Assembly: GCA_013297885.1 (NCBI GenBank)
Contig: JAAFIR010000024.1
Coordinates: forward strand, 1-64,000
Direction: 5' to 3'
DNA: 64,000 bases
DNA from: Leptospirales bacterium
GTDB taxonomy: Bacteria; Spirochaetota; Leptospiria; Leptospirales; Leptospiraceae
Positions within the stretch are counted from its first letter, which is position 1, and each line of letters starts with the position of its first letter. Shown here piece after piece: positions 39,105 to 50,626 of the stretch. The position numbers and the translations under genes were made by a program. Below the pieces are notes generated by a model. It was not told where the DNA came from and did not search any database. It worked only from the letters and a program-made list of their open reading frames with translations.

Positions 39105-39133
39105 AAAATCCTCAACTCAAAATCAGGATTTTT
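39104..39133. terminator. 9-bp hairpin with T-rich arm
   Basis: AAAAATCCT (39104-39112) and AGGATTTTT (39125-39133) form a perfect stem with a 12-nt loop. It may be a weak intrinsic terminator on either strand. It adjoins the 13-bp inverted repeat. The rest of the 425-bp gap up to 39455 holds copy G and nothing else I recognise. Confidence 0.35.
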
Positions 39134-39280
39134 ACTCACCAAAAAGCCATAGTTATTGAACTAGAATAATCTTATGGTTGGCAGATTGAAAAAGTTTAAG
39201 TAAAAACAAAGATTTTGGATTTTAAGATAAATCTCGTAATACTATGTACTACCTTAAAACAATTGTGTTTCTAAATACAA

Positions 39281-39430
39281 ACGAAAATGATCGAAGCGTT
39301 TCTGAATAACCTCAGACTTTAGTCTGAGGTTTCAGAATTAGCTGAGAGCCTGACGGCAAAAAGATGCCTGGCTTACTCTCGCTAGGGAATAGTATCGCTA
39401 GACAGGAGTATTGAGTATACCAATTCGCCC
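39281..39430 (+). repeat. structured dispersed element, copy G
   Basis: Box 1 ACGAAAATGATCGAAGCG at 39281-39298. Hairpin 1 stacks TTCTGAA 39300-39306 / TTCAGAA 39331-39337 around AACCTCAGACT / AGTCTGAGGTT. Box 2 is TAGCTGAGAGCCTG. Outer partner TTCGC 39424-39428, then CC. This is the weakest fit: the outer stem has 4 of 5 pairs and the inner stem 2 of 3 (ATG with CCT). The third triplet AGC/GCT pairs fully. Confidence 0.72.
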
Positions 39431-39455
39431 TAATTACCAAAAATATTTAGAAATA

Positions 39456-40604
39456 TTAAGGATTTACCACTCCATAAGTCAAAATTCCACCTGTTAACCA
39501 TATCCCTGAATTATTAGCACCACTAAAATTTCCATCTGGAGATTTTCTTGCTGGAATTACATGTGCAGCAAAAATATAAGATTCAACTAAATAACTTTTT
39601 CCACCAACTCTATAAACTAAATGTACTGAGTCTCCGTTTCCTAGTCCATACCCAGTTGGAGCTGGTGGTGGGATTGGTGGAGTGATATAAGAATTATTAT
39701 TGAATGTTTGAGCTGGAATTGGAACTAAAGTTGCAGAATCAGTAGCTGAATTAAAAGAACTACCACAAATTCCTGCATCACAAGAGTACCAATCCGTTCC
39801 AGAAATATTTATATTTACACCACTAATATTTTTTAATTCAATAAAATCTGCATTTCCTGGGGAGCTTGGTGTTCCCATACAATTATTTGAGCATAATTCA
39901 TTTAGTGTAATTCTAGGAACACAATTAATGTTTACAGTTGTTGTGTCTACATCTGTTGTTGTTCCTGTTTGACTAGAATTATTTGTAGCATTTGCATTAG
40001 GAAAAAAACAGAATGAAGTATCTGAATGACTAGAAATTGATACAGAATAATTTCTACCATCAAGAACAGTTGTATCAAATTGGTAAGCCCCATTTGCTGT
40101 TAAAGTTTTTGACTGTGTTGAATCACCAGTCATATTTAAAATAATACTTCCTGTTATACCAGAAACTGTTCCTCCAATTTTTGTAAAAATTGTACCCGCA
40201 GCTGCGGCACAAGTTAAGTCGGCATTTTTTATATCCATAGTTGGTGTTCCTGTTGAATTTAAAATGGAACAAGTTAAACCAGTTGCTTCTTTAATTTCAA
40301 TTTTATATTCAGTGTTTGTTCTGTGGTTTAAAAAAAAGTTCTGTAAATTTTTGTTCTCTTTTAAAATAATTGTCGAACCACCATTTAATTGAAGTGTAAC
40401 CGAACTTCCGTTTGGAATACCAGTTACTTTTCCTCCTAGATTAACTAAATTTGTTCCGGAAATATTTGCATTAGGAACTGATAATCTAGATCCAAAAAGA
40501 AAAATTCCAAAAAGATTTTTTGGAATCTCTTTTTTTTGTTCAAATATTTGTGAACAAAATCCTATTAGTATTATTGATATAATTAGTTTTAAATTAAATT
40601 TCAT
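39456..40604 (-). CDS. lipoprotein with C-terminal lamin-tail (LTD) domain
   Basis: Start placed at ATG 40604, 8 nt after AGGAG, giving 382 residues. The open frame runs 16 codons further upstream into the porin gene. The signal ends IGFC, so a lipoprotein. Two repeats of about 95 residues (GGKVTGIPNGSSVTLQLNGG and GGTVSGITGSIILNMTGD) look like small beta-sandwich units seen in Leptospira surface proteins. The end (ITLNELCSNNCMGTPSSPGN, then ADFIELKN) matches an LTD domain, common on secreted or surface proteins. Third gene of the envelope operon 44388-39456. Confidence 0.75.
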   Translation of the reverse strand: MKFNLKLIISIILIGFCSQIFEQKKEIPKNLFGIFLFGSRLSVPNANISGTNLVNLGGKVTGIPNGSSVTLQLNGGSTIILKENKNLQNFFLNHRTNTEYKIEIKEATGLTCSILNSTGTPTMDIKNADLTCAAAAGTIFTKIGGTVSGITGSIILNMTGDSTQSKTLTANGAYQFDTTVLDGRNYSVSISSHSDTSFCFFPNANATNNSSQTGTTTDVDTTTVNINCVPRITLNELCSNNCMGTPSSPGNADFIELKNISGVNINISGTDWYSCDAGICGSSFNSATDSATLVPIPAQTFNNNSYITPPIPPPAPTGYGLGNGDSVHLVYRVGGKSYLVESYIFAAHVIPARKSPDGNFSGANNSGIWLTGGILTYGVVNP

Positions 40605-40617
40605 AAAATTTCTCCTA

Positions 40618-42495
40618 TTAATTTCTTTCAGACATTCTTTCAACAGCACCAAAAATAAATTGTGCTCTGATAAATATTTGTCTGTCTATCATTTCTTTTC
40701 CTAACCATTCATTTGTTGAAAATTGTCCCGGTAAATTATAACCGAGACGATTATAGTTTCCGGTGTATGAATAAAATGATTGATTGGATTCAAATTGTTC
40801 TGAAAGGTTTCTTCCTGTTGCGGAACTTCCTGGTAGAGTAGGAACTCTTTCTAAACTATTTTCTCTTGCTCTTCTTCCAACTGGATCTGTTGCTCTTGAT
40901 TCACTCACACCAAAACTAATTAAAAAATCTGAAGTCATTTGATAAGTCGCACCAAGAATTGTACTTTTAAAAATCGCCTTTCCAAGGTCTAAACGATTTG
41001 AATCTGTATAACTAAAATCCCCTAAAATATTATTTTTTGAATCTTGTTCTAAAACTTGTTCAGCCCAAGACTTGGATGATCTTGTGCCCAATTGACCTAG
41101 GCTAGTTCCAGCAGAACCAAAAGTATACCTAAAAAATAATCCATAGTCTAGCCATTTTATATGAGATAATAAATAATTTGCATTTCCAATTCTATCAGAT
41201 TCAGTTTGGTAATAAGAAGTATAATTCGCAGCAGAAATATTTGGATTTTCTCCATATAATAAACCACGAGAAAGTCTTAATGCTTCACCTCTTCTGTCAA
41301 CTTTATAAACTGTTCCAACACCAAAAGTAAATTTAATGGTCTCTAAGTTTAATGAATAATCTGTTTCCATTCCATATGAATAATCTTGCTTAGCTCTTTT
41401 AGTTCCTTTGTAAAAAGAAAAATTAGGAACACCAGATTGAGAATATTCACAAATTGTATTTGGTGCATTTAAAGTTGTTACAATTGCTGTAGCAGGAAGA
41501 TTTTCTTGATTTCCACAAATATCTGCTGCTAAAAACTGAGTTTCATTTCCGCTCACTCCGTGAACATTTTCAAATCTAAATGGAAAGTTTACACTTAAAA
41601 TATTTTTTTTATTATAACCTGTTGGTATAATAGAAACAAGTGAAGAAAGTGAAAGTCCATTAGAATCATTAACACCAGTTGAAAGTCTATGGACTGAAAG
41701 TTCAGGGTTTGCAAAACCAGAATTTATTCTTTCACCATTATTCCTAAATGGACCTTCACCATTTCCTAAAAGAAAATGCCCTGCATAATATTCAGAATTA
41801 TGAAAAATACTAATGCCTCTATCAACTGAAGGAGAAAGTCCAATATCTTCCCAAGTTGTTCTAGCAACAAAACGATGTGCCCAAGCATCTTCTTGAAGTG
41901 AAATTCTAGACTGTGCATTTACTGTTGGATCATGTTGTTGACCAATTCTAATAAATGTATCTTTTCTTTTTAAAATAGGAATACTCACAAAAGCATATTT
42001 CATATACATTGTATATGGATTTGATTGTGAACAAGAATTGTTTAAACATCCATCTCCCATTTTTCCAATTGGTGCAATATCAGAAGTTAAGCGAAATGAA
42101 TACCCTTCATATTTTTCATCAGTTGATTTTCCTCTAACATTCAAATATGTTCTAGATAAACCAAAACCAGTAGATTCATCAGTTGAACCAGTTGCATCAT
42201 CTCTACCGTTTGTAGCTCTATCTCTAGATTCATATCTTGGAAAAAATATTCCATCTAATCCTAATTTATAATTACCTGTTGACAAATCATTTTGCATATT
42301 TGATTTAATAACTTCTTTTGGTTGTGAAGAACTGTTTTCAGTTTTTTCAGCAGGTTTAGTTTCCAAAGGTTGTTCCACTTGTTTTAATGGAGCATTTTCA
42401 GTTGTAGGAATAACTTCTTTTGTTGGTGGATTAACTTCTTGTGCAAAAAGATAAATTGAATTAATAAAAGTAAATAGTAAAATTAAATTTTTCAT
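40618..42495 (-). CDS. outer-membrane porin-like protein
   Basis: A 625-residue exported protein (signal MKNLILLFTFINSIYLFAQ). A Pro/Glu/Thr-rich linker runs to about 70, then a barrel-like region with repeated amphipathic strands (YKLGLDGIFFPRYESRDRAT; LSRTYLNVRGK; YSFRLTSDIAPIG). RIGQQHDPTVNAQSRISLQE and strands such as LFFRYTFGSAG are porin-like. No substrate can be named. It starts 3 nt after the choice-of-anchor gene stop and is followed by the LTD lipoprotein, implying a shared surface role. Confidence 0.65.
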   Translation of the reverse strand: MKNLILLFTFINSIYLFAQEVNPPTKEVIPTTENAPLKQVEQPLETKPAEKTENSSSQPKEVIKSNMQNDLSTGNYKLGLDGIFFPRYESRDRATNGRDDATGSTDESTGFGLSRTYLNVRGKSTDEKYEGYSFRLTSDIAPIGKMGDGCLNNSCSQSNPYTMYMKYAFVSIPILKRKDTFIRIGQQHDPTVNAQSRISLQEDAWAHRFVARTTWEDIGLSPSVDRGISIFHNSEYYAGHFLLGNGEGPFRNNGERINSGFANPELSVHRLSTGVNDSNGLSLSSLVSIIPTGYNKKNILSVNFPFRFENVHGVSGNETQFLAADICGNQENLPATAIVTTLNAPNTICEYSQSGVPNFSFYKGTKRAKQDYSYGMETDYSLNLETIKFTFGVGTVYKVDRRGEALRLSRGLLYGENPNISAANYTSYYQTESDRIGNANYLLSHIKWLDYGLFFRYTFGSAGTSLGQLGTRSSKSWAEQVLEQDSKNNILGDFSYTDSNRLDLGKAIFKSTILGATYQMTSDFLISFGVSESRATDPVGRRARENSLERVPTLPGSSATGRNLSEQFESNQSFYSYTGNYNRLGYNLPGQFSTNEWLGKEMIDRQIFIRAQFIFGAVERMSERN

Positions 42496-42498
42496 ATT

Positions 42499-44388
42499 CT
42501 ACCTTCTCTCCTGAACTACAACTTCATACAAAGTTATACTACCACTTGTTTCATTACTAACAAGTACTAAGTCTTTTCCATTTGGGCTTTGGCTTGCATG
42601 AATAAAAATTACTCCCTCAGGACCAAGATCTCCTGATCTACCAAGTCTAGCTAATTGTTCTGTTCCTTGAATAGTGCTAGTATCTGGGGCTGTTGCATCA
42701 GCTCTAAAATTTAAATAGTATTGAAAAGAGGGTTGTGCAGGATTTGTGATATCATATGCTACAAGTCCACCTGGTCTTTCTACTCCTATAAATGCAAAAA
42801 GTTTATCACCAATTTTTCCCAGTGCAGTTCCTTCAGGTTCAGGTCCTTGCCTGTCAGATCTTCTATCATTTCTAGTTCTTTCAAATGATGCGTTATAAAA
42901 TGGATTAGCGGGAGTGATAGCTTCTCTACCAGTTCCAATTTCAGAAAGATTAAAAGCTCTACCAATGTATTTGTTTCCTGAAAGCATCTCTTCAAAATCA
43001 CTTCCACTATCCCAAACTAATCTTCCATCACCTGTAAAAATTGAAACTGATCTTCCACCAAAAGCATATATTTCATCCACAATTCCATCGCCATTTGTGT
43101 CTCCTCCAATTTTTGATACTCGAAGCGGATTACTTCCAAATGAAAAACCTGCTACTCCTGCACAAATTGCAGATGAAATAGTTTGGTTATTATAAGGAAC
43201 AAGACTGGAAGGATTACAAATACTTGTTATAAGAACTTCTTCATTATAAAATTCAGAAGTTGGATCTCCAGCTTCATCACCTTGACGACTTTGGTAATTT
43301 CTAGAATCACCTTCATTTGCTGTGAAAAAATAAGTTTCACCATTAAAAGTAAAAATTTTTATTTCATCAGGCTGGTATTGACCTTTGATAAAACTTGGAA
43401 GATATGTTTCAGTTCCAGTTACAGTAGATCCCCAAGTTGGGGCTCCACCTCTTCTAAAATCAATTCCATTTCCAGAGTAAGGAGCAGCCTGAGTCCAATC
43501 TTTAAAACCAAGTGGCATTAAACGAAGCCAACGAAATGTGGTTAAGTCTAAAATTCCAACAGCATTATTTTCTTGTAATGAAACGTAAGCAAGTCTTCCA
43601 TCTGCTGTCACTGAAATTGATTCTGGTTCAAGATCTTTTGGAACAGATGCACCTGGACCTGTGATACGAATATTTTTGTCTATATTGGAATTATTAAAAC
43701 CTTGAAAACCAATTTGTCTAGTTTTGGCTTCTAAAAAATTTACACCAGTTGTTAAATCTATTACTGTTACTGAACCCTCAGGATCCCAAGAATAATCATC
43801 ATTTGGTTCGCCTTCATTTGCAACTAACGCATAACAGCCATTAGGCGTAAATGTTACAAAATCTGGTTGTGCCCCAGTGATTGCTTCACCTAAATATTTT
43901 CCCCATGAATCAAAAAAAATAACTTTACCTTGTTGTTGTCGAACACGACTTTCAGCTGTTGCAGCAAAGATTCCATTCTTAAATGCAATATTGGTTGGGC
44001 GATGACCATATCCTCTTGTTCTAAAATCAATTGATCTAACAAAAAATGGATTTTTTGGATTTGTAATATCAAATATATCTAATGTTCCATCCAAACCGTT
44101 CACAGTAAAAACCCATTTTGATTCAGGAGAATAAGCAGATATTAAAGAAGTTCCAATTTTGTTTAAGTCATCCCAAAATCTTTTATTTTGAAATGTCCCT
44201 AAAAAATTTAAACTGATAGATTGAACAGAACGATTATCACTGATCAAATCTGAAGTTGATGGTCTGCATGAATTTGTTTTTCTTGGAGATAACAAAGCTA
44301 AACCAAATAATAAACCCAAATTTGATTTTTCTTCAGTACAATTGAATGTAAGTGCTATAGTGAGTAGAATTATAACTAATTTTTTCAT
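42499..44388 (-). CDS. choice-of-anchor I family lipoprotein (beta-propeller, phytase/phosphatase-like)
   Basis: A 629-residue protein with a lipoprotein signal ending LTFNC (Cys17). The body matches the choice-of-anchor I pattern: FTVNGLDGTLDIFDITNPKN, PDFVTFTPNGCYALVANEGE then PNDDYSWDPEGSVTVIDL, VSLQENNAVGILDLT, FTANEGDSRNYQS, GPEPEGTALGKIGDKLFAFI and LGPEGVIFI. These domains form calcium-binding propellers on exported proteins. Enzymatic function is not established. First gene of the operon with the porin and the LTD lipoprotein. Confidence 0.8.
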   Translation of the reverse strand: MKKLVIILLTIALTFNCTEEKSNLGLLFGLALLSPRKTNSCRPSTSDLISDNRSVQSISLNFLGTFQNKRFWDDLNKIGTSLISAYSPESKWVFTVNGLDGTLDIFDITNPKNPFFVRSIDFRTRGYGHRPTNIAFKNGIFAATAESRVRQQQGKVIFFDSWGKYLGEAITGAQPDFVTFTPNGCYALVANEGEPNDDYSWDPEGSVTVIDLTTGVNFLEAKTRQIGFQGFNNSNIDKNIRITGPGASVPKDLEPESISVTADGRLAYVSLQENNAVGILDLTTFRWLRLMPLGFKDWTQAAPYSGNGIDFRRGGAPTWGSTVTGTETYLPSFIKGQYQPDEIKIFTFNGETYFFTANEGDSRNYQSRQGDEAGDPTSEFYNEEVLITSICNPSSLVPYNNQTISSAICAGVAGFSFGSNPLRVSKIGGDTNGDGIVDEIYAFGGRSVSIFTGDGRLVWDSGSDFEEMLSGNKYIGRAFNLSEIGTGREAITPANPFYNASFERTRNDRRSDRQGPEPEGTALGKIGDKLFAFIGVERPGGLVAYDITNPAQPSFQYYLNFRADATAPDTSTIQGTEQLARLGRSGDLGPEGVIFIHASQSPNGKDLVLVSNETSGSITLYEVVVQERR

Positions 44389-44488
44389 TAATTTAATTTT
44401 GAACGATTTTTATTACGATTTTATTACATAGTTATAAATATGTATCTTGAACTTTAAAACTTTAGTATTTTATTTAGATCAAATTTTC

Positions 44489-44523
44489 AAAACAGTAAGG
44501 ATTTGGTATTCACTTACTGTTTT
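44489..44523. terminator. 11-bp perfect hairpin between minus-strand genes
   Basis: AAAACAGTAAG (44489-44499) and CTTACTGTTTT (44513-44523) form a perfect stem with a 13-nt loop. It lies about 100 bp after the stop of the 44620-45021 gene and about 100 bp before the choice-of-anchor gene, so it could end one transcript or act as an operator for the next. The stem itself ends in a T run on both strands. Confidence 0.45.
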
Positions 44524-44619
44524 AACAACCAAACTTTCCTCAAACTTCTTATTTAAATCATAACTCCAAGATAAGGTCAGAAAAATATATCTAACTTTTG
44601 GGGAGTCTACTTATAAAAT

Positions 44620-45021
44620 TTAAACTGCCATTTCTAAATCAAAATCAATTTTTTTACAATGATTTTCAAATAATTTTGTCATACTGATTCGATCAAAAAT
44701 GGGATGATTTTCATTTTTTTCTTTCATTAATTTTTGTTCTTGGCTAACTCCATCAATATGAATCCAAGAATCAAATTTTGATCCCCTTTTTGTATAAATT
44801 TTGACACCAATAAAAAATTCAAATTCACCAAATCGTTTGATAAAAATATCTAAATTATCATTTTCAGTTAATACAACTTCTTCTCTAAAATCTTGGCAGG
44901 GAGAATTTTTTGGATTTGTAAAAGAATAATATTTATTAATTTGATGAACGATCATTTTAAAATCAGTTTTATTTTCTACAAGTTGAAACCAAGCCGATAC
45001 ATTTTTTTTGTTTTTCTTCAT
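44620..45021 (-). CDS. hypothetical protein
   Basis: A 133-residue soluble protein with mixed alpha/beta character (EVVLTENDNLDIFIKRFGEF; FFIGVKIYTKRGSKFDSWIH). No signal peptide, no family recognised. It follows the FAD oxidoreductase gene by 40 nt on the same strand and may be the last gene of the hisZ-purA run. Confidence 0.5.
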   Translation of the reverse strand: MKKNKKNVSAWFQLVENKTDFKMIVHQINKYYSFTNPKNSPCQDFREEVVLTENDNLDIFIKRFGEFEFFIGVKIYTKRGSKFDSWIHIDGVSQEQKLMKEKNENHPIFDRISMTKLFENHCKKIDFDLEMAV

Positions 45022-45061
45022 ATCTACACCTCTGTACTAGGTAGTAAATAAAGTTCAGTTT

Positions 45062-46114
45062 TTAAGTAAAAATTTCAGAAATTTTTTTTGTTCCAAGTGC
45101 AATTTGGCTTACTCTTGGTCCAAAAATAAAATCTCCCAAAATATAAATATTATGATTTTTGCATAACTCAATATAATTTAAAAACTCTTGATTTGAAAAA
45201 TCAATTTCAGTTGGTGTAAATAATGGAAAATCTGCTTGGGCATATCTCCAACGATGAGCTTTAATTTCATTTGGTGCAATATGAACAAGTTCAGAAATCG
45301 CAATCAATTTTAAAACTTTATCGAAAAAAAATTGGTTACAATTTAAAATATATTGCATAGGTTTTTTTTCTGAATCAATCCATCTTTCTAAATTTTTTGA
45401 ACTAAATGCTGATGAAAATTGAATTGTGATAACCAATGAATCAGTTTCATATTTAAAACTTTCAACAGATATATATTCTGCGTCTTCATCTTTAAATAAA
45501 AAAGTTGCTTGTTCCAAATTTAAAATTTTTGCAATTATTTCTGGAGATAAATTTTTCCAAATCCCAGTTAGAACAAGAGTAGAACGATATTCACCCCGAA
45601 ATTTTATCCACTCATCCCATTTGCTCATTATACCTGATGTTTTTAAACTTGAAATAATTTGAGGAATGGGAGCTGTTAAAAAAACTTTTTCAAATTCAGA
45701 TTCAAATCCATTTGTAAATTTTAATTTCCATTTCCCAGAATCAGTTTTAGAAATTGTTTCAAGATTGTGTTCTAAAAAAATTTTTTTATCTTTTAAAAAT
45801 TCTTCAGCTAAAGATTGCATTCCTTTTTTTGGGTAATAAGAATTCGGATAAGTTTTATGTTTTAGAATTTCTAAATTAGGAACTTGAGATTTTAAAAAAT
45901 CTAAAAAATCGAATTCTTTTGTTTCTCCCTTTTCCACATAAGAAATTTTATCTTTAAAAACAGTTGCTCCAATATCAAAAATTTCTCCCTCTTGAAGTCT
46001 TCTAGAAGTGGTTCTGCCTCCAACATGTTTAGATCTTTCAAAAACTGTGGAGTTAGGAATTAAGTTAGATAAAATCGAACCAGAAATCCCAGCACCAATT
46101 ATTGCAACACTCAT
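45062..46114 (-). CDS. NAD(P)/FAD-dependent oxidoreductase (renalase/amine-oxidase-like)
   Basis: A 350-residue flavoprotein with an N-terminal dinucleotide fold VAIIGAGISGSILSNLIPN and the following GGRTTSRR motif of amine-oxidase-like proteins. The middle (KVFLTAPIPQIISSLKTSGI) and the C-terminal YILGDFIFGPRVSQIALGT, where a second FAD contact is expected, match renalase-like proteins. Substrate unknown. It starts 1 nt after the purA stop. Confidence 0.8.
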   Translation of the reverse strand: MSVAIIGAGISGSILSNLIPNSTVFERSKHVGGRTTSRRLQEGEIFDIGATVFKDKISYVEKGETKEFDFLDFLKSQVPNLEILKHKTYPNSYYPKKGMQSLAEEFLKDKKIFLEHNLETISKTDSGKWKLKFTNGFESEFEKVFLTAPIPQIISSLKTSGIMSKWDEWIKFRGEYRSTLVLTGIWKNLSPEIIAKILNLEQATFLFKDEDAEYISVESFKYETDSLVITIQFSSAFSSKNLERWIDSEKKPMQYILNCNQFFFDKVLKLIAISELVHIAPNEIKAHRWRYAQADFPLFTPTEIDFSNQEFLNYIELCKNHNIYILGDFIFGPRVSQIALGTKKISEIFT

Positions 46115-46115
46115 T

Positions 46116-48390
<2,275 letters not shown>

Positions 48391-48524
48391 CTTCTAAAAA
48401 TTAAACTAGCCCGAAGTTTTCAATCAAAACTTAAATCTATAAATTTCTCTTTTCTGTTTTTTTAAAAATTGATTGAAATTTAAATAAAATACTTTCAAAC
48501 TTATTAAAATTTTGAATCAGGTCA

Positions 48525-48616
48525 GGGTGAATTTTTGCTCAGCAAAAAACACGCTCGCCTCTCTGGTCAAAAAAATTGTATCCACAATTTTTTGACCCCG
48601 AGTTGATCGTTTTCAC
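48525..48616 (-). repeat. structured dispersed element, copy H
   Basis: Minus-strand reading: box 1 GTGAAAACGATCAACTCG (48616-48599). Hairpin 1 pairs 48597-48584 with 48579-48565. Box 2 is AGAGAGGCGAGCGTG. Hairpin 2 is TTTTTGCTgAGCAAAAA (48548-48532). Outer partner TTCAC, then CC. All three stems pair with triplets or arms not seen in the other copies: GTGAA/TTCAC, ACG/CGT, CTC/GAG. It lies 100 bp from copy I in opposite orientation. Confidence 0.85.
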
Positions 48617-48715
48617 GTACTTTTTTTTATTAAGAAACTTTTCTAAACTTAGAAATCTCTTACACTTTTATAATATTCTATATGCTCCAATTAAATTGAT
48701 TTTCGGAAATAATAT

Positions 48716-48821
48716 GCGAAAGTGATTGAAGCGTTTCCTTCAACTTCAACCTTTAGGGTGAGGTTGAAGGAAGTAACTGAAAGCACGCTTCGCTGGTTTT
48801 TGCTTTAGCAAAAATTCGCCC
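48716..48821 (+). repeat. structured dispersed element, copy I
   Basis: Box 1 GCGAAAGTGATTGAAGCG at 48716-48733. Hairpin 1 (about 48735-48771) pairs CCTTCAACTTCAACC with GGTGAGGTTGAAGG imperfectly. Box 2 is GTAACTGAAAGCACG. Hairpin 2 TTTTTGCTttAGCAAAAA at 48797-48814 is nearly the same as that of copy H. Outer partner TTCGC 48815-48819, then CC. Inner stem GTG/CAC. With copy H it fills most of the 508-bp gap between the divergent hisZ and PAS-sensor genes. Confidence 0.88.
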
Positions 48822-48898
48822 AAATTAAAAATAGAAAATTTCTTTTCTTACATTCTAAAAGCATTGGGATAGGTTTATTCAGCCGAAAATAAAATTAG

Positions 48899-50626
48899 AT
48901 GTTACAGAGAAAAATTTTACTTTTATTAACTTTGGCTTATCCTTTATTTGGAGGATTGTTTAATTATACAAAAAGCAATTTTGATGATTTGCGAATTAGA
49001 ATTCTTATTTCAGGCTTTGTATTTTTAGCTTACAAACTTTCAAAAAAAAGAGTAGTTCGTTTACGTAAAATTCCAAACTTAATTCCTTATTTAGCATTTA
49101 ATTTAATTGTATATCATTCTATGTATTTGTTAATTGTAAACTCTTACAAACCTGAATATTTAGTTCAAATTTCAGCAATGATTTTTTTTACTTCACTTGG
49201 TTTTTATAGAAAATATGATTTACTTTATTATTTATTTTTTGTATTATTGATGCTTACTCCTTTTACAGTTACAATTTTAACAAAGTTAGATATTTATTAC
49301 ATATTATGTGTATTACTTTTGGTTGCTGGAATTTCATTTTATATTCAAAATACTTTGATAAATTATTTAAAACAACTTTTATCTAATGATAAATCTTTGA
49401 TGAGATCAATTGACTCAGTTACAGATGCAGTGATTATAACTGACACTGAATATTTTATTTTGTATGCAAATGATCTTGCTACTAAGATTTTAGATTTTGG
49501 ACAAGAATTTTTGATTGGTTCAAAACTTTCAATTCCAATACCAACTGAAACAAGACTCACCGGAAAAATCTCAAGGATTTTAACAACAGATGAAAAAAGA
49601 TTATTTGAAGTTAGAATGATTAAAATTGAAAGAGAAAGTCGTCCAGCATTCTTTATCATTTTAAAAGATATAACTGAAGATGAAAAAGTTAAATTTGAAA
49701 TTGAACGTAAAAGAATTTTGAATGAATCTATTTTGGAATCAATGTATGATTCAGTACTCGGAATAAACAAAGATGGAAAAATTATTTATTCAAATACTGA
49801 ATCCAAAAAATTACTTGCAAAAGAAAATGAAGAAATTTTAGATTTAGATTTTCATGAGAATTTTCATCATACTTGGATAGATGGAAATCAACATGAAAAA
49901 GATAATTCACCTATCTGGGAAACATTGCTAGAACAAAAAAGAAATCGAATCCATAACGAAATTTTTTGGAATAAAAAAGATTCTTCAATTCCTGTTGAAT
50001 ATACTTCAACTCCTTTAAAACATCCAAACATGGAAGGTGGATCAGTAGTTGTGTTTAGGGATAATACAGAAAAAAAACGTATAGAAAAAATTGAAAGAAA
50101 TTACAAAGATGGTTTAAGTTTTTTATCTGACTCTGCGATGAAGTTTTTACAACTGAATTCAATACAAGAAATTTATTCTTATGCCACTGAGACTTTAAAA
50201 AATTCATTTGAAATAAGAGGAGTAATCCTAACAATTTATAATGAAAAAGAAAATTTTGAAACTGTATCTGTTTCTGGTTTTAAATTAATTCAAACTTCGA
50301 TTATGAAAGTTTTAAAATCAGAATTAATTGGAATCGAATATAAAGTTGAAGAATCAAGATTGATTAATTTTCAATATTCATATAATAAATTATATTTTTT
50401 ACCCGATGGTTTATATTCGATAAATTTTGGTTATATAAATAGAAAAGATTCTTTAATTATCGAGTCATTATTAAATGTAAAAAAAGTTTATACCGTTACT
50501 TTATTTGATGAAAAAATTTATGGAAGTTTGATTTTACTTTTTTCAGAAGAGGATAAAATCAAAGAATCAGTAATTGAAATTTTTAGTTCTCAACTACTAA
50601 TTGCTTTAAAAAAATTTAGTCTTTAA
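48899..50626 (+). CDS. membrane PAS-domain sensor without a visible output domain
   Basis: A 575-residue protein. Residues 1-155 hold about six membrane helices. Two PAS domains follow: about 165-270 (SIDSVTDAVIITDTEYFILY, ending FFIILKDITEDEKVKFEIER) and about 280-395 (YDSVLGINKDGKIIYSNTES, ending VVFRDNTEKKRIEKIERNY). The C-terminal 170 residues look GAF-like (SIQEIYSYATETLKNSFEIR). I see no kinase, GGDEF, EAL or phosphatase motif, so it either signals through a partner or has a divergent output. Its 3' end overlaps the convergent repeat protein by 11 bp. Confidence 0.7.
   Translation: MLQRKILLLLTLAYPLFGGLFNYTKSNFDDLRIRILISGFVFLAYKLSKKRVVRLRKIPNLIPYLAFNLIVYHSMYLLIVNSYKPEYLVQISAMIFFTSLGFYRKYDLLYYLFFVLLMLTPFTVTILTKLDIYYILCVLLLVAGISFYIQNTLINYLKQLLSNDKSLMRSIDSVTDAVIITDTEYFILYANDLATKILDFGQEFLIGSKLSIPIPTETRLTGKISRILTTDEKRLFEVRMIKIERESRPAFFIILKDITEDEKVKFEIERKRILNESILESMYDSVLGINKDGKIIYSNTESKKLLAKENEEILDLDFHENFHHTWIDGNQHEKDNSPIWETLLEQKRNRIHNEIFWNKKDSSIPVEYTSTPLKHPNMEGGSVVVFRDNTEKKRIEKIERNYKDGLSFLSDSAMKFLQLNSIQEIYSYATETLKNSFEIRGVILTIYNEKENFETVSVSGFKLIQTSIMKVLKSELIGIEYKVEESRLINFQYSYNKLYFLPDGLYSINFGYINRKDSLIIESLLNVKKVYTVTLFDEKIYGSLILLFSEEDKIKESVIEIFSSQLLIALKKFSL

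Noticed and set aside
42786-43521. Plus- and minus-strand frames within the choice-of-anchor lipoprotein gene
   Set aside because: Conserved motifs of the long frame span this region, so these are shadows.
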